The notes under the pieces: generated by a model | The model's database searches: none | What the model saw: the letters and a program-made list of their open reading frames with translations, nothing else | Told to the model about the DNA's origin: nothing | Shown here: positions 37,223 to 46,691 of the stretch, piece by piece | Position numbering within the stretch: position 1 is the first letter of the stretch | How the letters are laid out: each line of letters begins with the position of its first letter | Translations under genes and position numbers: made by a program | From: Miltoncostaea sp963770865 | GTDB lineage: Bacteria; Actinomycetota; Thermoleophilia; Miltoncostaeales; Miltoncostaeaceae | Length of the DNA: 64,000 bases | Assembly: GCA_963770865.1 (NCBI GenBank) | Contig: CAVYRD010000006.1 | Coordinates: forward strand, 1-64,000 | Reading direction: 5' to 3'

Positions 37223-38295
37223 CCGCGCCCCGTCGCCTCGCGCACGGCGTCCCAGGCGGCCCGGCCCATCCCCTCGGCGCCGTAGAGCGCGGCCCGCGGC
37301 GGGCCCGACATGCGCAGCCGCGCGGCCGTCGCCGGTTCCAGGGCCCGCCGGATCCCCTTCGCGATGCCGCGGACGCTGGGCTCCACCAGGATCGCCGCGT
37401 CGCCCGCCACCTCGGGGATCGCCCCGCGGTCGCTCGCCACCACCGGGCTGCCGCAGGCCATCGCCTCGACCACCGGCAGGCCGAAGCCCTCGTACAGCGA
37501 CGGGTACGCCGTGACGGTCGCCGCCCGGTAGAGGTCGGCCAGGGTGGCGTCGTCCACCGGGCCCAGCCAGCGACCGCCGGCGTCGCGGGCGATCTTGTCC
37601 CCCGCTGGCCCGGGCTTGCCCACCAGGGCGAGCTCGAGTCCCGGCTCGTTCACGCTCCGCACCGCCGCCCCCAGGCAGGCGAGGTTCTTGCGCGGTCCGA
37701 GGTCGCCCACCGCCAGGACGTAGCGATCCAGCCCGAAGCGGGCGGCCATCCGCTCGGCCGCCCCGTCGGCCGGCGCGAACGCCGGGTCGGGGTAGGGCGA
37801 CACCACGCGCACCTTGCCCGGGTCGATCGCGAGCGCCTGGGCCACGTCCCCGGCCGCGGTGCGCGAGAGGGCCAGCACCAGCGCGGCTCTCCGGGCCGAG
37901 CGGGGCACCAGGCCGCGCAGCACCATCCGCGCGCGGGTGCCGAGCCACTCCGGGTTGGTCATGAAGGTGGCGTCGTGCACCGCCAGCAGGATCGGGCACG
38001 GGTTCCAGCCGGGGGCCACGTAGGTGAACACCGCGGCGTCCGCGTCGATCCGCGCCAGCGCCCGCGGCGCGGCCCGCGCCAGGCGGGGCACGTCGGCCGT
38101 CGGCACGCCGATCGTCCGCCCGTGGGCCGAGAGGTCACGCGCCCCGCGGGGTGTCGCCACCAGGGCGGCCACCGCGTCGCCCTCGGGGGCCGTCGCCGCC
38201 ATCGCCGCCATCAGCGCGGCGGCGTAGCGGCCGTTTCCGGCGTCGCCGGAGGCCGCCTGCCCCACCATGTGGCAGTCGATCGCGGCCAGGGTCAC
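37219..38295 (-). CDS. glycosyltransferase family 4
   Basis: 358 residues, intact. The acceptor half starts VTLAAIDCHMVGQAASGDAG and contains LLAVHDATFMTNPEWLG. The donor half has YVLAVGDLGPRKNLACLGAA, AYPSLYEGFGLPVVEAMACG and SPVVASDRGAIPEVAGDAAI, the EGFG-x3-EAMA catalytic loop. The GTG start overlaps the preceding GT4 stop (GTGA), and its own end overlaps the next GT4 start. It is part of a three-gene GT4 run on the minus strand. Confidence 0.9.
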   Translation of the reverse strand: MTLAAIDCHMVGQAASGDAGNGRYAAALMAAMAATAPEGDAVAALVATPRGARDLSAHGRTIGVPTADVPRLARAAPRALARIDADAAVFTYVAPGWNPCPILLAVHDATFMTNPEWLGTRARMVLRGLVPRSARRAALVLALSRTAAGDVAQALAIDPGKVRVVSPYPDPAFAPADGAAERMAARFGLDRYVLAVGDLGPRKNLACLGAAVRSVNEPGLELALVGKPGPAGDKIARDAGGRWLGPVDDATLADLYRAATVTAYPSLYEGFGLPVVEAMACGSPVVASDRGAIPEVAGDAAILVEPSVRGIAKGIRRALEPATAARLRMSGPPRAALYGAEGMGRAAWDAVREATGRG

Positions 38296-39390
38296 GCCGC
38301 GGCCTCTCGGTAGACGTCGAGCAGCGCCCGCGCGGTCCGCTCCCAGCTGAACCGCGCCGCGCGCCGCCGGCCGGCCTCGGCGGCCGCCGCGCGGTCGGCG
38401 CCGTTGCGTCCCGCCGCCTCGGAGATCGCCCGCCCCCACGCCGCCGCGTCTCCCAGCGGCAGGTAGGTGGCCGCGTCGCCGCCCACCTCGCGCAGGGCGG
38501 GCGTGTCCGAGGCGAGCACGGGCACCCCTGCGGAGAGCCCCTCCAGCACCGGGAGGCCGAACCCCTCCTTGCGCGAGGGCACCAGCACCGCCCGCGCGGC
38601 CCCGCGCAGGGCGGCGAGCCGCTCGGCGCTGACCAGGCCGAGCCAGTTCGACCCGCCCCGCCGCGCCCACCGCATCGGCGTGGCGGCGCAGGCGCTCGGT
38701 GCGGCGCGTCGACCAGGGGCCGGCCATCACGAGCCGGATTCCCGGATCGGCCCGGGCGATGGCCTCCAGGGCCAGCGGCGCGTTCTTGTGGGGCTCGATC
38801 GCGCCGGCGTAGAGCACGTACGGCCCGCCGGGCGCCGATCTGTCGCCCGCCGGCCCGGCGGGCGTCGCGAGCGGCACCACCCGGATCCGCTCGGGCGCCA
38901 CGCCGGCGATCCGCTCGACGTCGGCGGCCGTCTCCTGCGAGGAGACCACCACCAGCCGCGCCTGCTCCAGGCGGTGCAGGAAGTGCCGGTAGGCGAGCGC
39001 CTCGGGCGCGCGACCCGCCCCCGCGAGGTACTCGTCGCGGAAGACGGCCGGGATCAGGTCGAAGCAGGTCGCGACCGTGCGCCCGCGCGGCACCAGGGCG
39101 GGCTGCGTGGCGTGGAAGACCCCCCCGCCCCCAAGACGCCGCGCGGCCCGCTCGCCGACGGCCACGGGCCACGGGTCGGGCAGCCGGTAGAGCGGCCACC
39201 GCGGCCAGCGGACCTCCCGACTCGCGAACCCGGCAGGCGCCGCCTGGCCGCGACGCACGAGCAGCGCCGGGCGATCGGCCTCGGGAAGGGCCGAGAAGCC
39301 CTCGACGATGCCCCTCACCGCCGCCCCGATCCCGCGGGTGGCGTGGGCGCTCGCGAGCGGCGTGGCATCGAGCAGGGCCGGGGCGGGCAT
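38292..39390 (-). CDS. glycosyltransferase family 4, frameshifted as given
   Basis: The N-terminal half (ALLDATPLASAHATRGIGAA, VATCFDLIPAVFRDEYLAG, YVLYAGAIEPHKNAPLALEA) reads from the start at 39390. The C-terminal half (NWLGLVSAERLAALRGAARA, VLVPSRKEGFGLPVLEGLSA, GVPVLASDTPALREVGGDAA) reads in another frame. One lesion near 38665 joins them, giving about 366 residues. The first gene of the minus-strand run that ends at 35957, it is coupled to the following GT4 by GTGA. Confidence 0.83.
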
Positions 39391-39479
39391 CGGGCGCGAA
39401 AGCCTACTCCGCGCCGCGTCCTCGGCCGGTCAGCGCAGCCGGCCCGCCATCTCGCCGGCCGTGGCCTCGGCCCGTACGT

Positions 39480-40500
39480 CTACTCGTCGCGTCCGGGCGC
39501 CACCGCGAGCAGGGCCCAGCGATTGCTTCCCCAGCGACCCGCGCCCCGGATCCTCCACGCACGCGGCCGCCGTGAACCGGCGGCCGCGTGCGTCGCCGTG
39601 GCCGAGACCCTCCGCGCCCACGCGACCTCGGAGCCGTATGCCGGCCGTAGCGGCCGACCGCGGAGAGGAGGCCCGAGCGCGTGGTGGGCGGCACCTGGAG
39701 GCCCGCTCGGCGTCGAGGCGGACCTCCCTGGCGCGCGCCAACCTGCGCGCCCGACCGTAGGCCCGCTGTACGGGCCGGGTGAGCCGCGCGGCGGTCACCA
39801 CGGGGCAGCGTGTGATCGGCGGGACGATTCCGAGCATCACCGTGCCGGGGTGCCCGCGCGGTCGCTCGAGCGGACGCGCACCAGATGGTGCCCGTCGGCG
39901 AGAGCCCGGCGGTCGGTTCGGGCGACCCGCGTACCGTCGGCGGGATCCGGCTGCTGGGCGAAGGCGGCCCACGCCCCGCTCCCGTCGCCCGCCGGGCTCA
40001 CGTTGACCTCGGCGACCACGGGGCTCGACGGGTCGGTACCCGAGAGGTCGTCGCTCCGGGCCCACCGCGCGCTGATATCAGCGCCGACCGGTGTGAGGCT
40101 CAGAAGGGAGGCGGTTGGCGTGTGCGGTCGAGTTGCAGCGTGCCGAGATGGAGAGGCGAGTTCTGCACGCCGTCGATCACGACGCGGACCTGATGCGCCC
40201 GTCGAATGCTCTCTAGCCGGGAGCTCGGCGGCGCGAACGCCCGAGAAGAGAGGGCCGTCCAAGCTCACGACGGTCCGCCATGTGTCCGACGCGGACCCCT
40301 CTCGTGCCGTGTTGACCTACACCACGGCCGGGCCAGCTACGCCGGAGCCAAAGTGCTCTGAGACCAGAGTGCATCTCCAATCTGGGTCGAGTCTCCAGGG
40401 CCGAGCGATAGTCCTCCGTCTGCGAGGGATGGTGCTGCGTACGCCCAGGCCCTCCAAGCATGGTCAGGCCGAGAGCGGCCAGGAACACAATGGACCTCAT
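39480..40500 (-). pseudogene. secreted beta-sandwich repeat protein, heavily frame-broken paralogue of the neighbour
   Basis: An ATG at 40500 opens a signal peptide, MRSIVFLAALGLTMLGG. The pieces then scatter over all three frames: SLADGGLSLGPGDSTQIGDA, DTWRTVVSLDGPLFSGVRA, VRVVIDGVQNSPLHLGTLQL, SLTPVGADISARWARSDDLS, EVNVSPAGDGSGAWAAFAQQ, LADGHHLVRVRSSDRAG and a likely end GRWGSNRWALLAVAPGRDE followed by TAG at 39480. The SDDLSG, DGSGAW and LADGHH elements match the Ig-like repeats of the protein at 40516-42909. Five or more lesions are needed, so decay or very poor local sequence are both possible. Confidence 0.55.
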
Positions 40501-40515
40501 CTGGAAGCCACGGTC

Positions 40516-42909
40516 TTACCGGACGCGCATCCTGATGACCCCCGATCGGACGGGCAGGAGCGGCCATCCGACCTCCGCGGGGACGACCACGCGCATCGGG
40601 ATCGTCAGGCCACCCACGCCGAAGGTCCAGGGGATCGTGAAGGTGCCGTCGGCGCGGAGCCGCGCGTTGACGACCGGCCGCCAGATGTGACGCAGCGGGT
40701 CGAGCCACTGGAGGACGATGCCCTTGCGTGCGCCGAGCCCGAGCTCGGCCGGCGAGGGCCGGAGACGGCCCGAGAACAGGACCTCCGCCCCGACCGCGGG
40801 GGATGTGTTCGACGCCGACACGGCGATGGTGGGGCGCACCTCGATGCGGACGTCCACGGCGGCGCGGCGGGGAAGGAGCCCGCCTCCCCAGGCCACGCCG
40901 ATCCGGACCAGGCCGCCTCCCACCGGGCGCGCCTCGATGGAGAAGCGCCCGTCGCGGCGGGTGAGGCCCCGTCCGATGAGCCGGCCGCGCTGGTCCCGGA
41001 CCTGTACCTCCGCGCCGATGATGCCGTGGCCGTTGCGGTCGAGCAGGCGCCCCGTGACGCGCAGGCGGGCTCCGGTGCTCACGCGCCGCACGAGCACCGC
41101 GCGACCGGCGCGCCGCTCCACGCGCGATCCCGTCACCGCCACCTCGAGCCGTGCCGTGCGGAGGCGCCCCGGGTCGCCCGCCGTCGACCCGACGCCGCCG
41201 CCGGAGATGTGCGCGGTGCCGGCCCGGCTCGTGACGTTGCCGGCGCCGTCGGCCACCAGGATGCGCATCGTCCGCTCGCCGTCCGGGAGGGCCGAGGCGT
41301 CGACAGCCATGCTCCCCGCCCCGTCGGCGGCCTTCTCGCTGGCGAGGGTGCGCCAGGTGGCGCCGTCGCGCCACTGGACGGTCACGGTCGCGACGCCCGA
41401 GTGCGCGTCCTCCGCGACCCAGGCCACGTTCATGGGACGCGCGCCGCCGCGCGAGAAGGTCGCGCGGGAGACCGTCGGGTCCGTCAGGTCCACCCGCAGG
41501 ACCGCGCGCTTCTCCGCGACCAGGCTCGCCCCGAAGGCCCCGCCGTTGCGCACGACGATCCGGACGGCGTGGCGCCCGTTCTCGAGGCCTGTCAGGTCGA
41601 TGGGCACGACCCGACGTCCGGCGGGAGCGGTCGCCGAGCTGCGGCGCTGCCACTCGCCCGCCTCGCTGCCGTCGCTCGCGGCGTTGACGTCGATCTCGGT
41701 CGCGCCGAGCCCGAGCGACGACTGGAGGTTGTCCGTGGCGGTGAGGTCGATCTCGGCCCGGTTGACCCAGCCCGCCGGAACGGAGTGCAGGTCGATCCGC
41801 GGCGGGGTCGTGTCGATCGCGACCCGCCCCGGCGCGACCGTGGTCCCGGTGTTGCCCGCGGCGTCCGTCGTGACGACGCGCCAGGCGTGCACGCCGTCGG
41901 CGAGCCCGAGGCCGTGGACGCTGGCCGTCCTCGGTCCCGGCCCGTCGCCCGAGCCCGCGACGTCCCACGGCCCGGCTGCCTTGCCCTCGGTCGACTCGCT
42001 CACCTCGGCACGGCTCGTGCCGACGCCGCTCAGGTTGTCGGACGGCGTCCACGAGAGGCTCGCCGCGCCGGGCTCGCCGGACGACGTCGCGGTCAGGCCG
42101 GACGCGCCCGGCGCCGTGCGGTCGAGCGAGATCTGGCCGCCCGCCGTGCGCCCGCCCGTCCCGTCGCCGTCGACCTGCGCCTCGACGCCGTGGACCCCGT
42201 CGGGAAATCCGTCGAGGCTGACGTCCACGCCGTGCTCGCCGGTCCCCGGGGCGCCGCTCCAGACCGTCCGCCCTCCCACGACGATCCGCTGGCCGGCCAC
42301 GCCGTCCGCGCCGAAGTTGTCCGAGACGGTCCACCCCACCCGGAGCCCCGCCGCCGAGACCCAGCCTCCCGGCAGGCCGGCCAGCGACACGGACGGCGGC
42401 GCGACGTCGCGCACGAGCACCCGCGGGTTGTCGATGAAGTAGGTGCGCTGGTGCTGGTCGCGCCGCTCGATCTGGTCGAGGGCGAGGTGGACGTTGCAGT
42501 TGCCGCCGGGCAGGCGGATGTCGTACGCCCGTCCCGGGGCGGGGGACTGCGGGATCGCGCTGTCGGCTTCGGACCACAGCACGCGCCGGTCGCCGGTCAC
42601 CTCCAGGGCGAGCGAGCTCGGGCTCTGGGTGCGGAGCGCGCTCCACTGCACCGCGGCGATCTCGCTGCCCGGCGCCGGGCAGCCCCAGTTCATCTCCCAC
42701 TGGTTGCCCGTGTTCGCGGGGGTCAGCGCGTGCGCCTGCAGCTGCCAGACCGGTCCCCCGCCTACGAGGGCGGTGAACTGGGCGCTGACGGCCCAGATCG
42801 AGGCGCCCTGCGGATAGAGGTTGCCGTCGGTCGCCGACGCCGGGCCCGCGCCGGCGGCGCCGAGGCCCGCGACCGCGACCAGGGCGGCCAGCGCCCCTCG
42901 GCGCCTCAC
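40516..42909 (-). CDS. secreted multi-domain beta-sandwich (Ig/FN3-like) protein
   Basis: 797 residues. A signal peptide (RRRGALAALVAVAGLGAAGA to ASA) is followed by a unique N-terminal domain with QWEMNWGCPAPGSEIAAVQW and a second Cys. Four or five Ig-like repeats of about 95 residues come next, each marked by TAPGASG/TPPRIDL/TDPTVSR-type openings, SWTPSDNLSGV-type cores and LADGVHAWRVVTTDAAGNTG-type ends. Two further domains follow, with GRLLDRNGHGIIGAEVQVRD (carboxypeptidase-regulatory-like) and LQWLDPLRHIWRPVV. It ends in RMRVR without an anchor. The GTG start overlaps the sigma-factor stop, so the two are made together. Likely a cell-surface or extracellular structural protein. Confidence 0.8.
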   Translation of the reverse strand: MRRRGALAALVAVAGLGAAGAGPASATDGNLYPQGASIWAVSAQFTALVGGGPVWQLQAHALTPANTGNQWEMNWGCPAPGSEIAAVQWSALRTQSPSSLALEVTGDRRVLWSEADSAIPQSPAPGRAYDIRLPGGNCNVHLALDQIERRDQHQRTYFIDNPRVLVRDVAPPSVSLAGLPGGWVSAAGLRVGWTVSDNFGADGVAGQRIVVGGRTVWSGAPGTGEHGVDVSLDGFPDGVHGVEAQVDGDGTGGRTAGGQISLDRTAPGASGLTATSSGEPGAASLSWTPSDNLSGVGTSRAEVSESTEGKAAGPWDVAGSGDGPGPRTASVHGLGLADGVHAWRVVTTDAAGNTGTTVAPGRVAIDTTPPRIDLHSVPAGWVNRAEIDLTATDNLQSSLGLGATEIDVNAASDGSEAGEWQRRSSATAPAGRRVVPIDLTGLENGRHAVRIVVRNGGAFGASLVAEKRAVLRVDLTDPTVSRATFSRGGARPMNVAWVAEDAHSGVATVTVQWRDGATWRTLASEKAADGAGSMAVDASALPDGERTMRILVADGAGNVTSRAGTAHISGGGVGSTAGDPGRLRTARLEVAVTGSRVERRAGRAVLVRRVSTGARLRVTGRLLDRNGHGIIGAEVQVRDQRGRLIGRGLTRRDGRFSIEARPVGGGLVRIGVAWGGGLLPRRAAVDVRIEVRPTIAVSASNTSPAVGAEVLFSGRLRPSPAELGLGARKGIVLQWLDPLRHIWRPVVNARLRADGTFTIPWTFGVGGLTIPMRVVVPAEVGWPLLPVRSGVIRMRVR

Positions 42910-44189
42910 GGCCCGAACTCCAGCGCGACCGCCGCGGACGACGGCGCCGGGCTGCCCGACGCGGCGGGCGCGCTCGCCGGGGTCGCCGAAGCCTGCGGCG
43001 CCGGAGCGGGCGTCGTCGTCGTGGTGCGGGAGACCGGGACCGTGGTGTGGCTCCGCGAGGGCGTGGCCGAGCGGGGCTTCGCTGTTCGCCTCGTCTGCGC
43101 GCGCTGGGCGTCGCGCTGCGCCTTCGCGACCGCGGCGGCGCGCCGCGCCCGCGCGAAGGCCGCGGCCAGGTCGTCGGTCACCTCGTCGTCTCTGGCGGCC
43201 GGCGCGTCGGTGGACGGAGCGCTCGCACGGGCGGTGGAGACGACCGGCCGTTGCGGCGGCTCGGGCCGGACGGCGTCGGCGACGATGGGGCCCCCCGCGG
43301 CGCCGGCGACCGCGAGGGCGGCGGTCCCCGCCCCCACCTTGGCGAGCACCGAGGACGGGAGATCCATCGCCATCTGCACCATCGCGCCCATGCGGACGGT
43401 GGCCCCGCCGCTCACCCGCTCCCACCACGCGATCATCGGCGTGGGGTCGGGGGTGCCCGCGAAGACGTGGCCCGAGATCAGGGCCACCGGCACCATCGCG
43501 GCCAGCCACTCGTTGTTCTCGCGGCGATCCCGGAGCACGGCGCGGCAGTGGCCGCAGTGCTTGACGTGCCGCGACACGGCCTTCGCCTCCTTCGCCGTCG
43601 CCTGCCCGGTCGCGACCCGGTCGATCGCGGCGTCGAGGCGCTCGCAGGCCTCGCCCGACGCCAGCCGGATCTCCCACGCCGCGAGGCTGGCGCGCCCCTC
43701 GAGCACCGAGCGCTCGACCTTGCGCAGCGAGAACCCGGTGATCTCGCGGATCCGCTCGTAGCTGACCCCGGCCGTCTGGAGCATCAGGCAGATCCGCTGG
43801 GCGTCGGTGAGCCCCGCGAGGCCGTCCTGGATCGAGCGGTAGCGCTCGCGCCACTCCGCCAGCGCGTTGACGCGGAGTGCCGCCTCCAGGGAGTTCTCGT
43901 AGGCATCGGGGACGTCGGCGTCGCGACCCGGACCCTCGCGCCGGTGGGCACGCGCGACGGCCAGCGCCTCGTTGCGCAGCACTGTGTGCAGCCACGCCAT
44001 GAAGCGGCGGGGTTCGGTGACCGGCGCGCGCGTCAACGCGATCTCCATTGCGCGCTGGTAAGCGTCCTCGGCGTCGTGGAGCGACCGCGTGTAGCGCGCG
44101 GCGAAGCGGATGAGGCCGGGCGCGGATCCCATCGCCTGGCAGGCGGCGCGGCGGCGCTCGTCGTCGGTGGGTGGGGAGGTCTCAGGCAT
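42906..44189 (-). CDS. ECF-type sigma factor fused to zinc-finger anti-sigma-like and membrane segments
   Basis: 427 residues with an ATG start. Residues 15-85 are sigma region 2 (IRFAARYTRSLHDAEDAYQR, RRFMAWLHTVLRNEALAVAR). Residues 115-175 are region 4 (LTDAQRICLMLQTAGVSYER, then EITGFSLRKVERSVLEGRAS). A putative zinc site H-x3-C-x2-C follows (His208, Cys212, Cys215). Residues 279-305 are hydrophobic (VLAKVGAGTAALAVAGAAGG), and the last 120 residues are Ala/Pro/Thr/Ser-rich with a TTTTT run. Known ECF groups with such C-terminal extensions keep sigma and its own control in one chain. The downstream secreted protein, overlapping by four bases, is the likely co-regulated product. Confidence 0.85.
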   Translation of the reverse strand: MPETSPPTDDERRRAACQAMGSAPGLIRFAARYTRSLHDAEDAYQRAMEIALTRAPVTEPRRFMAWLHTVLRNEALAVARAHRREGPGRDADVPDAYENSLEAALRVNALAEWRERYRSIQDGLAGLTDAQRICLMLQTAGVSYERIREITGFSLRKVERSVLEGRASLAAWEIRLASGEACERLDAAIDRVATGQATAKEAKAVSRHVKHCGHCRAVLRDRRENNEWLAAMVPVALISGHVFAGTPDPTPMIAWWERVSGGATVRMGAMVQMAMDLPSSVLAKVGAGTAALAVAGAAGGPIVADAVRPEPPQRPVVSTARASAPSTDAPAARDDEVTDDLAAAFARARRAAAVAKAQRDAQRAQTRRTAKPRSATPSRSHTTVPVSRTTTTTPAPAPQASATPASAPAASGSPAPSSAAVALEFGP

Positions 44190-44391
44190 TCGAGAAGGGG
44201 ACGAAAAGTACCACAGAACCTCACAAAATCTGCTGATCTAACGGCTAGGTTGACGCCTCGGAGTGACTGCGCGAAGGTCAGAGGCGCGACGCCGGTCGGT
44301 TTCACCCCGTCTCGGGCCGAACCGGGCGCACATCAGCCGCTATTTGCGCGAAAAGGCGTCGCGCAACGCCGTCCGGATACGCTCCGCGCCG
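44190..44391. promoter_or_regulatory. divergent promoter region of the sigma-factor and thioesterase genes
   Basis: About 200 non-coding bases between two divergent starts. Positions 44200-44255 are clearly richer in A and T than anything nearby (runs such as CACAAAATCTGCTGATCTAA). I see no perfect promoter pair. An autoregulated ECF promoter on the minus strand would be expected here. Confidence 0.4.
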
Positions 44392-44802
44392 ATGCCGGCA
44401 CACGTTCACACGGCCCGCTTCCCGGTCGTCATGTCGGAGGTGGACGTCGCGCAGATCCACTTCACGGCCGTCCACCGCTGGATGGACCGGGGCCTGTCGG
44501 AGTGGCTCGCCGAGATCGGGCACCCCTTCACCCGCATCCTCGAGGAGGGACCGGGCATCCCGATCGTCGAGACGCGCTGCTCGTTCGTCGGGCGGATCAT
44601 GCTCGACGACGTGATCGAGCAGACGACGCAGATCGGCGGGGTCGGGCGCACGTCGTTCCGCAGCCGCCACACCTTCTCGCGCGCGGGAGAGCTGATGGCG
44701 CGCGGGGAGCTCGTCCACGTCTGCGTCGATCGCGAGACGCGCGAGCCCGTCCCCGTCCCCGACTGGATCCGCGACGCGGCCGTCGAGGACGACGACGCGT
44801 GA
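44392..44802 (+). CDS. acyl-CoA thioesterase, hot-dog fold (YbgC/FadM-like)
   Basis: 136 residues from ATG. The hot-dog signature SEVDVAQIHFTAVHRWMDRG has the conserved Asp of the YbgC group near residue 20, followed by EWLAEIGHPFTRILEEGPGI. The beta strands IPIVETRCSFVGRIMLDDVI and SFRSRHTFSRAGELMARGEL complete the fold. It probably hydrolyses an acyl-CoA or acyl-carrier thioester, but the substrate is unknown. It is monocistronic and divergent from the sigma-factor gene. Confidence 0.83.
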   Translation: MPAHVHTARFPVVMSEVDVAQIHFTAVHRWMDRGLSEWLAEIGHPFTRILEEGPGIPIVETRCSFVGRIMLDDVIEQTTQIGGVGRTSFRSRHTFSRAGELMARGELVHVCVDRETREPVPVPDWIRDAAVEDDDA

Positions 44803-44908
44803 CGGAGGCCGGCACACACTAGGCCGCGATCCGTGACGCCTCGGCGTCGATCCGTGACGGGTCCTCGCCCATCCTCGGCTCCATGACCTGTGGCGAGAGG
44901 AGGCGATC

Positions 44909-45388
44909 GTGGAGCCGGCCAACTACGCGTGGATCATCCCGGGACGGCTCGCCGTGGCCGAGCGGCCCGGCGGCGCAGGTCGCTCGCACCGGCGAGCGCT
45001 CCGCGAGGCGGAGCTCGACTGGTGGGCCGAGCAGGGCGTCCACGCCGTCGTGTCGGGGATGCGCACGCGGCACGGCCTCGCCGGGTACGTGGAGCGCGGC
45101 CTGGAAGTGCGGTGGCATCCGCTGCGCGACCCCGACCAGGCGCGCGATGAGGTCAAGGACCTTGCGGCGGCGGTGAAGGCGCTCCTCGACGCCGACCCGG
45201 ACGGCGCGGTGCTGGTCCACTGCGACAAGGCGAACGAGTGGCTGGCGGCGACCGACGCCCGGCTCCGCATGACCCTCGGGCTGGCGCGGACCGCGCGCGC
45301 CGCCCTGCGGGCCGCGAAGGCCGACGGGCTGCCTGTAGGCTCCCTCGCGACGTCGATCGTGGGTCGGCCCATGTCGGCGGCGGCGTGA
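44909..45388 (+). CDS. dual-specificity-phosphatase-like protein lacking the active-site Arg
   Basis: 159 residues from GTG, preceded by an excellent ribosome site (GAGAGGAGG, five-base spacer). The layout matches small Tyr/dual-specificity phosphatases: opening strand WIIPGRLAVAERPGG, GVHAVVSGMRTRHGLAGYVE, VRWHPLRDPDQA with the general-acid Asp region, and VLVHCDKANEWLAATDARLR at the Cys loop. The Cys105 of HCx5R is kept, but the Arg position is Trp111. It may therefore bind rather than hydrolyse phosphate, or be a different enzyme on the same fold. Next plus-strand gene is the GT4 at 45473. Confidence 0.65.
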   Translation: MEPANYAWIIPGRLAVAERPGGAGRSHRRALREAELDWWAEQGVHAVVSGMRTRHGLAGYVERGLEVRWHPLRDPDQARDEVKDLAAAVKALLDADPDGAVLVHCDKANEWLAATDARLRMTLGLARTARAALRAAKADGLPVGSLATSIVGRPMSAAA

Positions 45389-45472
45389 CCAGGGTGATCG
45401 GCGTCGCGTGGCCTTCGCGCAGCACGGACGCCCGGACACCCCGGTCGGGCGGCTCCGGCTCGGCGACCGGCG

Positions 45473-46691
45473 ATGCCGGCCATCGTCCCCGAGCCCGCCG
45501 AGGTGCCCCACCGAATGACCTCACGCCGACCGCGCCTCTGGCACTCCCGGACCGACGCGACGGCGCGGCCCGCGCCGGCCGACAAGCCCACGGCGCGCAA
45601 GGCCTCGAAGGATTCGGCGGACCGCAAGCTGCCGCTCGTCATCGTGGACGGGCGCATGGCCAAGCGCCGGCGCACCGGCATCGGGACCTACATCCACGAG
45701 CTGCGGCACGTGATGGAGACGAAGCCGGCGTCCGACCTGCGGGTCGAGTGGGTCTTCGGCCCACCCGCCCTTCCGCGCCTGGGCCGAATCACCTCCTGGG
45801 GAAACCTCATGCTGGACATGCTCTGGCTGCACGTGATGCTGCCGTTCACGGCGTGGCGCCGGCGCGCGGCGCTGATCCACGCCCCGGTGAACTGGGGGCC
45901 GTGGTGGAGCCGAGCCCCGATGGTCGTGACGATCCACGACCTCTCCTGGGAGCGCGTGCCCGAGGCATTCCCCGAGAACTTCCGTCGCTACGCGCGGACC
46001 TTCGCGCGCCGGTCGGTCAAGCGCGCAGCCCGCGTCATCGCGGTCTCGGAATCGACCTCCCACGACCTGCAGGCGCTCTACGGCGTGCCGCCCGAGCGGA
46101 TCCGCGTGGTCCCCAACGGCGTGCATCCGGACACGCGTCCCCCGGGGCCGCGGGAGCCGATCGTCCTGAGCGTCGGCATCCGCGAGCCGCGCAAGCGGAT
46201 CGGGGTCCTCGTGGAGGGCCACGCCCTCTACTACGCGAACGCTCCCGACCGACCCGCCTCCGTGCCGGCTCGTCGTCGTCGGCGGCCCGGGCGGGGACGA
46301 GGAGCGGGTCCAGGCCGCGGCGGGGCCCGGCTGCGAGATCCGCGACTTCATCCGCCGCGAGGAGCTGCTCGACCTCTACCGGCGCGCGACGCTCCTGGCG
46401 TACCCCTCGTCCTACGAGGGCTTCGGCCTGCCGGTGGTGGAGGCCATGGCCCACGGGTGCCCGGTGCTCTGCGCCCGCAACTCGTCGCTCATCGAGATCG
46501 GCGGGCGCTCGGCGATCTTCCTGGACGACGTGACCCCCGAGGGGATCGCGGCGGCGCTCACCGAGGCCCTCGCCGACCGCGAGGCCCTGGCGGCCCGGGG
46601 CGAGGCCGGCCGGGAGGAGGCCGCGCGCTACTCGTGGCCCGCGTCGGCCACGGCCACCCGCGACGTCTACCGGCAGGCGCTGCGCCGATGA
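45473..46691 (+). CDS. glycosyltransferase family 4, frameshifted as given
   Basis: From ATG at 45473 (or 45515). The N-terminal part has VDGRMAKRRRTGIGTYIHEL, HAPVNWGPWWSRAPMVVTIH and VIAVSESTSHDLQALYGVPP, then IVLSVGIREPRKRIGVLVEG. After 46255 the donor half continues one frame over (CRLVVVGGPGGDEERVQAAA, AYPSSYEGFGLPVVEAMAHG). One extra base near 46258 explains it, and the corrected length is about 405 residues. The first 50 residues are basic and Ala/Lys-rich. It opens the second polysaccharide operon and overlaps the next methyltransferase by ATGA. Confidence 0.85.

Noticed and set aside
39430..40065. A 211-codon minus-strand frame as an independent Arg-rich protein
   Set aside because: The homologous Ig-like pieces jump between frames here, and this frame only in part follows them. 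It is better explained as part of the broken secreted-protein gene.
38467..43761. A long plus-strand open frame of about 1760 codons
   Set aside because: Antisense shadow of the secreted protein and glycosyltransferase genes: Arg/Pro/His-rich composition and no domain. The minus-strand genes are well supported.
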